A stretch of 64,000 bases of DNA from Pedobacter sp. Leaf194 (GTDB lineage Bacteria > Bacteroidota > Bacteroidia > Sphingobacteriales > Sphingobacteriaceae): the NCBI RefSeq assembly GCF_001423945.1, contig NZ_LMPU01000009.1, forward strand, positions 372,416-436,415, written 5' to 3'. The notes beneath the pieces were generated by a model that was not told the origin of the DNA, did not search any database, and worked only from the letters and a program-made list of their open reading frames with translations. The stretch's first letter is position 1, and every line of letters begins with the position of its first letter. The position numbers and the translations under genes are program-made. Shown here in pieces: positions 28,171 to 36,328 of this stretch.

Positions 28171-28228
28171 TTAAATTATACTTAACATAATCATAATATT
28201 AACTTAACATCACGATATTTTATCTTTG
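28171..28228 (+). promoter_or_regulatory. Pho-type array plus -7 box upstream of the lysine-rich protein
   Basis: TTAACATaatcATAATATta then acTTAACAT: heptamers start at 28182, 28193 and 28204, an exact 11-bp period, with a fourth weaker unit (TTAAATT) at 28171. Ten bases after the last heptamer comes TATCTTTG (28221-28228), a TAnnTTTG -7 box. No -33 TTTG is present. In Escherichia coli the Pho box has heptamers at an 11-bp period and ends about 10 bp before the -10 box. Confidence 0.6.
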
Positions 28229-28247
28229 AGGAAATCCTGATTGTTAA

Positions 28248-28559
28248 ATGAAAAAGAATAAATCTAAGTCGAAAAATCACTCGGCGAGTAAAAAACTGCG
28301 TAAAGAATTAGAATTGAGGCTAGCAACTGCAATTAGCGAAATTGTTAATCAATTTGGAAAAGCAAAAAAACCCGAAAAAGTTATTGAGAAATTTGCGAAA
28401 CAACTTTCCAAAAAAATCAGTATCGCCCCGGCAGAAGATTCAATAGCTTCATTTATTAAAGAAGAGCAGGTTGCTCCACTCGTAATTAAAGAAAAAGCGG
28501 TAAAACCGGTAGCCGTTAAAGTATCCGCGTCGAAAGCGAAAAAAGAGGTTTCAGAGTAA
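28248..28559 (+). CDS. Small lysine-rich protein, unknown
   Basis: 103 residues. The N-terminus is strongly basic (MKKNKSKSKNHSASKKLRKE), the middle (about 24-60) is a helical segment, and the tail is rich in Lys, Ala and Val (VKPVAVKVSASKAKK), like the C-termini of histone H1-like or granule-associated proteins. The leader is very short, about 13 nt from the predicted start site. Given the phosphate-box-like promoter, binding to DNA or polyphosphate is possible but is inference only. Confidence 0.65.
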   Translation: MKKNKSKSKNHSASKKLRKELELRLATAISEIVNQFGKAKKPEKVIEKFAKQLSKKISIAPAEDSIASFIKEEQVAPLVIKEKAVKPVAVKVSASKAKKEVSE

Positions 28560-28570
28560 AATAAAACAAA

Positions 28571-28600
28571 AAGCCGGAGCATAATTAAATGCTCCGGCTT
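28571..28600. terminator. Bidirectional terminator
   Basis: A stem AAGCCGGAGCAT with its complement and a 6-nt loop lies between two convergent transcription units; T-runs occur on either side. Confidence 0.9.
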
Positions 28601-28623
28601 TATTATGTTATGAAGTTGTTATT

Positions 28624-30078
28624 TTATTTAACTGCTCCTGGCGTAGTATACGCTAAGCTTTGAGCATCTACTTCTGCCCAACCCGAAGCCCAGTTTTCAG
28701 CACCAAATGCACCTTTGTAAGCTACCGGAGTAAAGAAAGAACCAGAAACTTTAGCATTTGTAAAAGCAGCTCCTGTTGCAGCAGGCGACCCATTTAACAA
28801 AGTGAAATTAGCCGTACCCAATGTAGCACCAGCACCGAAATCACTATAGTATAAATATGGGTTTGTGTATATCGCTGATGCAAAAGAGGTTTGAGCGAAA
28901 ATGTTGTCAGCACGTAATTTAGCTTCGATTGCTACGGCCGCCGCTGCATTGCTAACACTAACTTCAGTGCCTTTTGTACCATAAATCAGGTTATTTGCGA
29001 TAACCATATTTCCACTTGTAAAGTTTGCTGATGTAGAATTAGCTGTTACAACCTTAGTATCATCAATATATAAGCCAATTGGGAAACCAGCAATAACCGA
29101 ATTTAAGATACTGATTGAAGAGTTACGACGAATTTGCGCACCATGGAAAAAGTTTGCGTTGAATGCACCACCAGCAGCCTTAATCGGACCAAGTACGGTT
29201 ACGTTAGAGAAAACAGCAGACGTTTTTGGCGTTTGGTCAGTTCCTGTTCCATTGTTATCAGATTCAAAACCGTTAGATTGAGATTGATCCGCAACAGTAG
29301 AAACACGCTGCGCTAAAGCAAACTGAACATTACCTGCATAACCGAAATCTGTATCGAAATCGTCATCCCATGTTCCGATAGCCAATAAGTGTTTCGCGTT
29401 AACTGTACCACCAAACCATTCGAAAGCATCATCGCCAGAGCGGTAAACCTGGATATAATCAAGTGTAGTACCGTTACCAACGCCACCCATTGTTAAACCA
29501 TTAATCTCGTTATCAACTGAATAAGCAATACCAGCATATTCAATACGAACATATTTCATCGTTCCTGAGTTATCTGCTGCATCAGTACCACCATAGTAAA
29601 TGTATAATTTCTCGTCTTTTCCTGTTGGCTGAACTAATCCACCTTCAATTTTAACGTCAGTACCTTGGTTAACCGGTGCTTTACCTAACAAGATAACGCC
29701 ACCCCAATCACCCTGGCTACGGGCGCCTGAGGCCAAAGCCGAAGTGAAAACAATCGGTTTGTCTACCGTACCTGTTGCATTAATTTTCGCACCGCGGGTT
29801 ACAATTAAAGTACCTTTTGTTGCCTTGTCGCCTTTTATAATTGTGCCTGGCTCAATTGTTAAAGTTGCGCCGTTGCTTACAAAAACAAATCCTTTTAATA
29901 AATAAATCTTACTTGCAGACCATGTTGTGTTAGCCGAAATCTCGCCGGTTACTTCAACCACACCAGTTGCCGTACCACCTGGAGTTTCTGTAGAAGGACC
30001 TTCCACAATTACATTTTTTTTACACGACGTTGAAAATAAAACTACTGATAAAGCGAGTAGTATAAATTGGTTTTTCAT
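28624..30078 (-). CDS. Right-handed beta-helix-like lipoprotein paired with a TonB receptor
   Basis: 484 residues. The lipoprotein signal ends FSTSC (Cys19). The mature chain has repeated short strands typical of beta-helix or adhesin-type proteins: GATLTIEPGTIIKG, GTLIVTRGAKINATG, and GDWGGVILLGKAPVN. Bacteroidota genomes often place this family right after a TonB-dependent receptor, as here (83-bp spacing). It is not a SusD protein. It could capture ligand at the surface for the receptor. Substrate unknown; the upstream promoter array suggests phosphate limitation as a cue. Confidence 0.75.
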   Translation of the reverse strand: MKNQFILLALSVVLFSTSCKKNVIVEGPSTETPGGTATGVVEVTGEISANTTWSASKIYLLKGFVFVSNGATLTIEPGTIIKGDKATKGTLIVTRGAKINATGTVDKPIVFTSALASGARSQGDWGGVILLGKAPVNQGTDVKIEGGLVQPTGKDEKLYIYYGGTDAADNSGTMKYVRIEYAGIAYSVDNEINGLTMGGVGNGTTLDYIQVYRSGDDAFEWFGGTVNAKHLLAIGTWDDDFDTDFGYAGNVQFALAQRVSTVADQSQSNGFESDNNGTGTDQTPKTSAVFSNVTVLGPIKAAGGAFNANFFHGAQIRRNSSISILNSVIAGFPIGLYIDDTKVVTANSTSANFTSGNMVIANNLIYGTKGTEVSVSNAAAAVAIEAKLRADNIFAQTSFASAIYTNPYLYYSDFGAGATLGTANFTLLNGSPAATGAAFTNAKVSGSFFTPVAYKGAFGAENWASGWAEVDAQSLAYTTPGAVK

Positions 30079-30161
30079 TTTTTTTGCTTTAATATTTTTT
30101 TACAAATAGAAATTTTTAATTTTTATTCAGGATTAATATCCTGTTACCATATTGTTAATCA

Positions 30162-32957
30162 CTAAAAAGTATAGTTAAAAGAGAGTGATATGTTAGTGCC
30201 AGACTTGTATGATGAGAAGGTTTCATCTCCGCCGTTGCCAACGCTGCCGTTGTATTTTTTATCACCATTGTAATCAAAGTAAATTATGCTTCTTTGGTTA
30301 AGGATATCTCCGGCGTTTAGTTTAAACTCGCCTTTCGATTTTAACACTTTGTAACTTACCTGAAGGTCGATTACATCTCTCGGATTTTCCCAGGTGCTTG
30401 GAAAGTTGATACCACTTGCCTGTACAATTCTTCTACCTATTTTATTGTAAAGGATATTGAAATTAAGCTTATTATCTAAAGCACTGTGCTGTAAACCAGC
30501 ATTGATAACATATGGCGACTGGCCAACCATTGGGCGGGTTTTATCGATATAGTTTTGATCTGTAGGGTTAGTAACCTTTGATTTTATTAGCGACAGGTTA
30601 ACATAAGCAATTGTATTCTTGAACAAATTACTTTCGCCAATAAAGTTTAAGTTCTTCCTGCCTTCAAACTCTAAACCATAAGTATAAGCTTTAGGGGTAT
30701 TAAAAAACGAAACATCAGGCGTTGATAAAACATCGTAACGGTATGATTCGATCGCGTTTGTAAAATGTTTGTAGAATGCTGAAACAGAGAACAACTGACC
30801 TGCTTCCGGATAAATCTCATACCTGATGTCGGCATTATCGATTAATGAGCGTTTCAGGTTTGGGTTACCGGTTATGTTACCCAATAATTCGTAATCGTAG
30901 TAAGATGAAAGCGATAATTCCCTAAATTCTGGTCTTGCTAAAGTACGGTAATACGATGCACGCAAGTTTGCTTTTTTAGTTAAACTGTAGGTTAAGTTAA
31001 CGGAAGGCAAAACGTCAACCTGCGAATCATCAACATATGTTTTGCTAATGCTCATCACTTTTACGTTGTAACTTTCTACCCTCGCACCATACACCGCTCT
31101 GAAATTTTCTCCAAATTTCTGATCCAACATTAAGTAACCGTAATTCGTAAACGAGTTTGCTTTGTAACTATCCAGTTCGCCACCAACCTCTGCAAGTCTG
31201 TAAGCACCAGAATCAAACAACGACTGAGAAAAAATCTGATCAACAGGTAAGCTTCTGATTTGTGTTTGCAAGGCAGGGTTATTGGTAATCAATTCAGCAC
31301 CGATGAAGCGGGCAGTAAAATTACGGTCGCGGTATTGCGAACCTAAGCCAACTTTGAAAGTACTCGAAGCATCAAATAATTTAAATGGAGTACTGTAATT
31401 AACATCGCCGGCATAAATGTTTTCATTTAAATCTGAAAACAACCTCGTATTGTCTTTTCCTAACGAAGTAATGTTAGCTTGGTACAAAACACTTGGATCA
31501 TTCTGAGCCGCTAATGGTTTTGTATAATTAATTTTTAACTGATTGGGCTGGTTGTTGCTAATGTTGCTGTAAGATGCAGTCCATTTTAACTTATTATTTC
31601 CTTCCCCAATCTGATGATCTCCTTCTAAAGTTGTTTTAAAAAGCGACTTCTGCATAATATCGAAAGCATAAAAACGGTTTAATGAATTACCATCCTTTAT
31701 ACCCGTTCTTTCTGCATAGGTATCATCATAGTTTCTGTTATAAATATTCTTAAAGCTAATTTTGTTCTTTCCGAACGAATAGGCAAAGTTTGCCAAACCA
31801 CCTAAGTTTGTTGAAAACTTATATTGATTATCGAGATAGTTATACACGTAGAAATTACGTTCAACATCCTGATTTATGGTTTGTGCGTTTCTGTAAGTTG
31901 CAGATATTAACGCACCGAAAGTATTACCACTTTCGAAATGCTTTACACGCCCTAAACTTAGCTGGTAATTTTGCGTTGGCAGGGCCGACCTGTTTTTAAC
32001 ACTCAAATCATTCGGTAAAGATTCTAATGCAGCAATGCTTTTAGAGTTTGTTAATGTTCCCTTAGCCACCTGCTCGCTGCTCGGAAAGTTTTCTGCCAAT
32101 TGTTTCGAGCCATCCTCAAAACCCAAATAATTCTGGGCATTTTTCTTGGTTGCTAAAAAATCTTTAAAAGTAGATTGGCTATTGTATCCGTAGCCGACAC
32201 CAAAAGAAAGAAAGTTCTGATCGGGAATATCTTTGGTAACTATCTGAACCGCTCCACCTGCAAAATCCGCCGGAAGATCAGGCGTTGCAGTTTTGCTGAT
32301 GGTAATTTTGTCAACAAGATTAGAAGGTACAATATCGAAAGAGAATGCTTTTTTGTTTGCTTCTGTACTTGGCAAAGTCGAATTATCAAGCGTGGCAGTG
32401 TTGTAGCGGTCACTCAATCCACGAACAATTACGAATTTATTGTCTTGAATAGTTGCTCCACTAACACGTTTTAACACATCAGAAGTATTTCTATCTGGCG
32501 ACTTTTTAATCTGCTCGCTCGAAATTCCGTCAGAAATTAACGCACTGTTTTTTTGTTGTGCATATAATGTATTGATAGACTCTTGTTTAAAACTGGCTTT
32601 TACAACAACTTCACCAAGATTTTGCCCGCTGGCCTCGCTAAGGGTTACGCTAAGGTTGGTAACCGCGGGAGCTTTAACTTCGATGTCTGAGATTTCTTTG
32701 GTTTGATAACCGATGTAAGAAAATTCCAGAACATATTTGCCATTGGCCATGGCCTGAAGCGTGTATTTTCCATCAACATCTGTCGAAACACCTTTTGTAG
32801 TACCTTTAATTTTTACGGTAACACCGATTAATGTTTCACCTGTTTTATTGTCTGATACAACGCCGGAAATTTTACCGGTTTGGGCGTAAGCAGCTGCGCT
32901 TAAAAAGAAAACCAGCATTGCTAATGCTGTGCTTTTAAAAAGTTTGAGTAAGTTCAA
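30162..32957 (-). CDS. TonB-dependent receptor with carboxypeptidase-D-like domain
   Basis: 931 residues. Signal peptide (ALAMLVFFLSAAAYAQ), then a CarboxypepD_reg-like domain (about 28-112, GKISGVVSDNKTGETLIGVT), a plug domain (RGLSDRYNTATLDN) and a 22-strand-type barrel ending in Phe (LSFNYTF), the BAM recognition residue. It imports a ligand across the outer membrane using TonB energy. The pair with a beta-helix lipoprotein, not SusD, separates it from glycan systems. The promoter region carries six to seven phased 11-bp repeats. Confidence 0.9.
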   Translation of the reverse strand: MNLLKLFKSTALAMLVFFLSAAAYAQTGKISGVVSDNKTGETLIGVTVKIKGTTKGVSTDVDGKYTLQAMANGKYVLEFSYIGYQTKEISDIEVKAPAVTNLSVTLSEASGQNLGEVVVKASFKQESINTLYAQQKNSALISDGISSEQIKKSPDRNTSDVLKRVSGATIQDNKFVIVRGLSDRYNTATLDNSTLPSTEANKKAFSFDIVPSNLVDKITISKTATPDLPADFAGGAVQIVTKDIPDQNFLSFGVGYGYNSQSTFKDFLATKKNAQNYLGFEDGSKQLAENFPSSEQVAKGTLTNSKSIAALESLPNDLSVKNRSALPTQNYQLSLGRVKHFESGNTFGALISATYRNAQTINQDVERNFYVYNYLDNQYKFSTNLGGLANFAYSFGKNKISFKNIYNRNYDDTYAERTGIKDGNSLNRFYAFDIMQKSLFKTTLEGDHQIGEGNNKLKWTASYSNISNNQPNQLKINYTKPLAAQNDPSVLYQANITSLGKDNTRLFSDLNENIYAGDVNYSTPFKLFDASSTFKVGLGSQYRDRNFTARFIGAELITNNPALQTQIRSLPVDQIFSQSLFDSGAYRLAEVGGELDSYKANSFTNYGYLMLDQKFGENFRAVYGARVESYNVKVMSISKTYVDDSQVDVLPSVNLTYSLTKKANLRASYYRTLARPEFRELSLSSYYDYELLGNITGNPNLKRSLIDNADIRYEIYPEAGQLFSVSAFYKHFTNAIESYRYDVLSTPDVSFFNTPKAYTYGLEFEGRKNLNFIGESNLFKNTIAYVNLSLIKSKVTNPTDQNYIDKTRPMVGQSPYVINAGLQHSALDNKLNFNILYNKIGRRIVQASGINFPSTWENPRDVIDLQVSYKVLKSKGEFKLNAGDILNQRSIIYFDYNGDKKYNGSVGNGGDETFSSYKSGTNISLSFNYTF

Positions 32958-32979
32958 TTTGCCTGTATTTAATTTTAGG

Positions 32980-33058
32980 CAAAGCTATTACCACAATGTT
33001 AGCTCTATGTTAGATGTTAATTAAGCTTTGTTTAGCTAAAGGTTAATTTAATGTTACC
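32980..33058 (-). promoter_or_regulatory. Seven-register 11-bp array and -7 box of the TonB receptor operon
   Basis: On the minus strand TAA triplets begin at 33056, 33045, 33034, 33023, 33012, 33001 and 32990, an unbroken 11-bp period. The last two full units are identical: CTAACATagagCTAACAT. Other units read GTAACAT, TTAACCT, CTAAACA, TTAATTA. The -7 box TAGCTTTG (32980-32987) starts 8 bp after the last heptamer, and no -33 element is seen. This is the architecture of a multi-site PhoB-type activator target. Confidence 0.65.
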
Positions 33059-33068
33059 GGCTTTTGAT

Positions 33069-33584
33069 TTAGTATTTAATACCCGCCTTTTTGCAGATGA
33101 AGTGCAATAACCATATCGGTCCAATTAACAAAAACTTAATATCGTCTAAAAATGATGGTTTTTTCCCCTCAATTTTATGCCCGATAAACTGGCCAATCCA
33201 GGAAACTACAAAGATGATAAGACAAATTACCCAAACCGCGGGGCCACCCGTTTTTTGCCACTGTTCCAGCGATACAATTCCCCAACTCATTATAACGATG
33301 AGCAGTAACATCATGTAAGAGAGCACAGGCGACAAACGGTAGTAGTAATACACAGAGAAAGCAATTAAAAAAGATGCCCAGTTTACAAAGCCGTTATATT
33401 TCCCTAAAAAAGCGATATGTGGAAACGGAATTGACCAGACGAGGCCCAGCAAGCTGAAAATAATCAGCGGCACACAAATCCAATGGATAACTTCGTTTGT
33501 TTCATTATTATGGCTTTCCTGATATTTATCGAAATAAACATCTACAGGCCGTTTAATTTCAACTTTGTGGGTTTGCTTGCTCAT
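33069..33584 (-). CDS. Mpo1-like (DUF962) membrane protein
   Basis: 171 residues from MSKQTHKVEIKR; the longer frame to 33656 adds a low-quality stretch. The family motifs are SHNNETNEVIHWICVPLI near the N-terminus and SWIGQFIGHKIEGKKPSF near the C-terminus, with four membrane helices between and around them. Yeast Mpo1 is an iron(II) dioxygenase that shortens 2-hydroxy fatty acids; the motif histidines bind the metal. In Bacteroidota, 2-hydroxy acyl chains occur in sphingolipids, so a role in their turnover is plausible. Confidence 0.85.
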   Translation of the reverse strand: MSKQTHKVEIKRPVDVYFDKYQESHNNETNEVIHWICVPLIIFSLLGLVWSIPFPHIAFLGKYNGFVNWASFLIAFSVYYYYRLSPVLSYMMLLLIVIMSWGIVSLEQWQKTGGPAVWVICLIIFVVSWIGQFIGHKIEGKKPSFLDDIKFLLIGPIWLLHFICKKAGIKY

Positions 33585-33715
33585 TATGTAAAAATAAAAA
33601 AAATACTGATGTCTTCGATTTATTTTTAGCCACAGGCAAGCGGCAGCTAATTTCAATTTTTAAATGAGCTAAATAAAAAGTGACGTTACTGTTTCTAAGC
33701 GCCAAAAAATAGAAA

Positions 33716-33748
33716 ATAAAAAAAGCGACGACCTCAGTCATCGCTTTT
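33716..33748 (-). terminator. Terminator after rny
   Basis: AAAAGCGA pairs with TCGCTTTT with an inner 3-bp extension and one mismatch; a T-run follows on the minus strand, 50 bp after the rny stop. Confidence 0.8.
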
Positions 33749-33799
33749 ATCTATATCCTCTTTGAACTGCTGTAACCGTTCAGTTTACTACATCAGCAA

Positions 33800-35371
33800 T
33801 TACTTAGCAAATGCAACAGAACGCGTTTCGCGTATTACCGTAACTTTAATCTGACCAGGGTAAGTCATTTCCGTTTGAATGCGTGTCGAAATATCCGCAG
33901 CAAGCAACTCTGCCTGGGCATCGGTAATTCTTTCACTTTCCACAATTACCCTTAGCTCTCTTCCTGCCTGTATTGCGAAGGTTTTTTCTACGCCCGGATA
34001 TGATAGGGCAAGTTCTTCTAAATCTTTGAGACGCTTAATGTAGCTTTCTACAACCTCTCTACGCGCACCCGGACGAGCGCCCGAAATCGCATCGCAGGCC
34101 TGCACAATTGGCGAAATCATCGATGTCATTTCGATTTCATCGTGGTGGGCACCAATTGCGTTACAAATTTCAGGATGTTCCTTATATTTTTCTGCAAGTT
34201 GCATACCTAAAATCGCGTGTGGCAATTCAGGGTTATCATCAGGTACCTTACCTATATCATGTAACAAACCTGCCCGTTTAGCCATCTTCGCGTTTAAGCC
34301 AAGCTCTGCAGCCATTGTAGCACAAAAATTTGCAACCTCACGAGAGTGGTGTAAAAGATTTTGTCCGTAAGATGAACGGTAACGCATACGGCCAACCATT
34401 CTAATTAACTCCGGATGCAAACCGTGGATACCTAAATCAATCACGGTACGCTCACCAATTTCTACAATCTCGTCTTCAATTTGTTTCTTGGTTTTGGCAA
34501 CAATTTCCTCAATACGAGCCGGGTGGATTCGGCCATCGGTTACCAAACGGTGTAAAGCTAAACGGGCAATTTCCCTTCTTACCGGGTCAAAACCTGATAA
34601 TATGATCGCTTCCGGAGTATCATCAACAATAATTTCGATACCTGTTGCCGCCTCAAGTGCACGAATATTACGGCCTTCTCGACCGATAACACGGCCTTTA
34701 ATCTCATCACTTTCAATATGAAAAATCGAAACCGAGTTTTCGATTGCAGCTTCGGTTGCTGTACGCTGAATGGTTTGGATAACCACTTTCTTCGCTTCCT
34801 TGCTGGCTGTCAGCTTTGCCTCATCAACAATGTCTTTAACCTGCATCATCGCCTGGGTGCGGGCTTCTTGTTTTAGATTTTCTACCAATTGCTCTTTGGC
34901 TTCTTCTGCAGAAAGGCCGGCAATGGTTTCCAGCTGCTTTAAGTGCTGGTGCTTTAAAACCTCAACCTCTTCCTGCTTTTTAACAGCAAGATCCGTTTGC
35001 TTTTCTAAATGAATTTTTTGTTTATCAAGTTCCGCTTCCTTTTTGTTAAAGTTTTCCATACGCTGATTAACAGATTGTTCTTTCTGTTTCATGGTATTCT
35101 CGCGTTGGTTGATGGTATTATTTTTAGCATTTACCTCTTGCTCATGCTCGGCTTTAAGTTGCAGAAACTTTTCCTTTGCTTCTAAAAGTTTATTCTTTTT
35201 TAAGATTTCCGCGTTGTTTTCTGCGTCTTTTAAAATCTTTTTAACCTTGTTTTGTGCAGCAACTTCCTGCTGTTTAAGCAAGTTGCGCAGTAGGAACCTG
35301 CCTACTACTATGCCGATACCTAAGCCTGCTATAAGGGCAAATATGTATCCTAGAATCTCCGTTATTTCCAT
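33800..35371 (-). CDS. rny: Ribonuclease Y
   Basis: 523 residues. N-terminal membrane helix (about 7-26, [20 protein letters not shown]), a long coiled coil rich in Lys, Glu and Gln (about 40-180), a KH domain ([19 protein letters not shown]) and an HD domain with AGLLHDIGK and the later GAHHDE. It is the endonuclease that starts mRNA decay at the membrane in many bacteria without RNase E, and in Bacteroidota may coexist with RNase E/G. The gene follows zapA after an unusual 312-bp gap. Confidence 0.95.
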   Translation of the reverse strand: MEITEILGYIFALIAGLGIGIVVGRFLLRNLLKQQEVAAQNKVKKILKDAENNAEILKKNKLLEAKEKFLQLKAEHEQEVNAKNNTINQRENTMKQKEQSVNQRMENFNKKEAELDKQKIHLEKQTDLAVKKQEEVEVLKHQHLKQLETIAGLSAEEAKEQLVENLKQEARTQAMMQVKDIVDEAKLTASKEAKKVVIQTIQRTATEAAIENSVSIFHIESDEIKGRVIGREGRNIRALEAATGIEIIVDDTPEAIILSGFDPVRREIARLALHRLVTDGRIHPARIEEIVAKTKKQIEDEIVEIGERTVIDLGIHGLHPELIRMVGRMRYRSSYGQNLLHHSREVANFCATMAAELGLNAKMAKRAGLLHDIGKVPDDNPELPHAILGMQLAEKYKEHPEICNAIGAHHDEIEMTSMISPIVQACDAISGARPGARREVVESYIKRLKDLEELALSYPGVEKTFAIQAGRELRVIVESERITDAQAELLAADISTRIQTEMTYPGQIKVTVIRETRSVAFAK

Positions 35372-35683
35372 TTTGTTTTTTAAGTAAAAAAAAACCGCAA
35401 CTAATTTTTTTAAAGTCTCATCATTTTAAACCTCAACTAAGCATAATTGGGATTTAAGCCATTTTCAGGTGCCATAGCAGATGAAATACGCCCTCTTAAC
35501 CCCATAGATATTGAAGTGTTAAGTTTTATAAAATTGAAACTCAAAAAACTAGCCGCGGCTATGCTTTTATGCTAATTATAAGTTAACGCCATGCTTTTAT
35601 ATTACCCTCCGGTTTTATTTCAGCACCTCAATTATCAGATTCAGGCCGGAGCCAGAACGACGAACACTTAAAAAGAACGAACC
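35372..35683 (-). ncRNA. Structured gap between zapA and rny; candidate small RNA (6S-like position)
   Basis: No ORF fits in this 312-bp gap. On the minus strand it holds CTCCGG...CCGGAG enclosing about 33 nt (near 35605-35655), the perfect 12-bp palindrome TAGCCGCGGCTA (35550-35561), repeated AAAAGCATGGC / AAAAGCATAGC, and a GGGTTAAG...CTTAAATCCC hairpin (35450-35505). In Escherichia coli the 6S RNA gene ssrS lies directly after zapA, so a 6S RNA here is a positional guess. I could not derive a full 6S fold; a long rny leader is the alternative. Confidence 0.35.
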
Positions 35684-35974
35684 TTATTTTGAAAAGAAAT
35701 CACCTAATAAAACATCTAATTCCTCGACTTTGTCAGCAACTGCAGTATCCTGGTTTTGCACCTTATTTTCTGTTCTCAGCACAGCCGTTGCATAATGCAA
35801 TACTGCCATAGAAAGAAGGTCCTGCTTATCTCTGACCGCATAATTGTCTTGATAATCTTTTATGCGCTCATTGATCATTTTTGCTGCCCGCCTCACAATT
35901 TCTTCCTCCTCAACATTAACCTTTAAAGGATAAATACGGTCGGAAATAGTTATCTTAATCGAGATTTCTCCCAT
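35684..35974 (-). CDS. zapA: Cell division protein ZapA
   Basis: 96 residues with the ZapA head (ISIKITISDRIYPLKV, EEEIVRRAAKMINERI) and a coiled-coil tail. ZapA crosslinks FtsZ filaments. It follows a coiled-coil protein gene that may be a ZapB-like partner. Confidence 0.9.
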   Translation of the reverse strand: MGEISIKITISDRIYPLKVNVEEEEIVRRAAKMINERIKDYQDNYAVRDKQDLLSMAVLHYATAVLRTENKVQNQDTAVADKVEELDVLLGDFFSK

Positions 35975-36006
35975 TGTTAGCTTAGTTTCTGATTATGTCT
36001 CACTAC

Positions 36007-36297
36007 TTATTTTTTAAGCAATGCGATACTTTTATCAATCTCCCGCACAAAATCGTTAATTTTTTGTTTAATATCAAGCGACTTCTCGCTCGTGCCTTCA
36101 ATACTCTTTGCAAGTTTGGTAACCCGAAGTTTTTCTTCCAGTTCGCCATGCTTACCTTTAAAAGTATCAAGCGCCACTTTTAACGATTGATTTTCAAGCT
36201 TTAATAAATCATTTTCTTCCTGCAAAGCATTACACAACTCGATTATCCGCGTTGTTTTTAGTATTACCTTATCTAATTGATCTGCAACAGAAGCCAT
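36007..36297 (-). CDS. Coiled-coil protein upstream of zapA, ZapB-like
   Basis: 96 residues, almost wholly coiled coil (LCNALQEENDLLKLENQSLK, then LEEKLRVTKLAKS). It has the heptad pattern and size of ZapB but no clear sequence signature I can name. It lies 31 bp after pheT and 32 bp before zapA in the same direction, which supports a role with ZapA at the division ring. Confidence 0.7.
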   Translation of the reverse strand: MASVADQLDKVILKTTRIIELCNALQEENDLLKLENQSLKVALDTFKGKHGELEEKLRVTKLAKSIEGTSEKSLDIKQKINDFVREIDKSIALLKK

Positions 36298-36328
36298 GAA
36301 TTTATTTCTAAAAATACGAATTTAAATT

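Noticed and set aside
28624-32957. SusC/SusD glycan-uptake pair
   Set aside because: The lipoprotein is beta-helix-like and not SusD, and no glycoside hydrolase genes are nearby.
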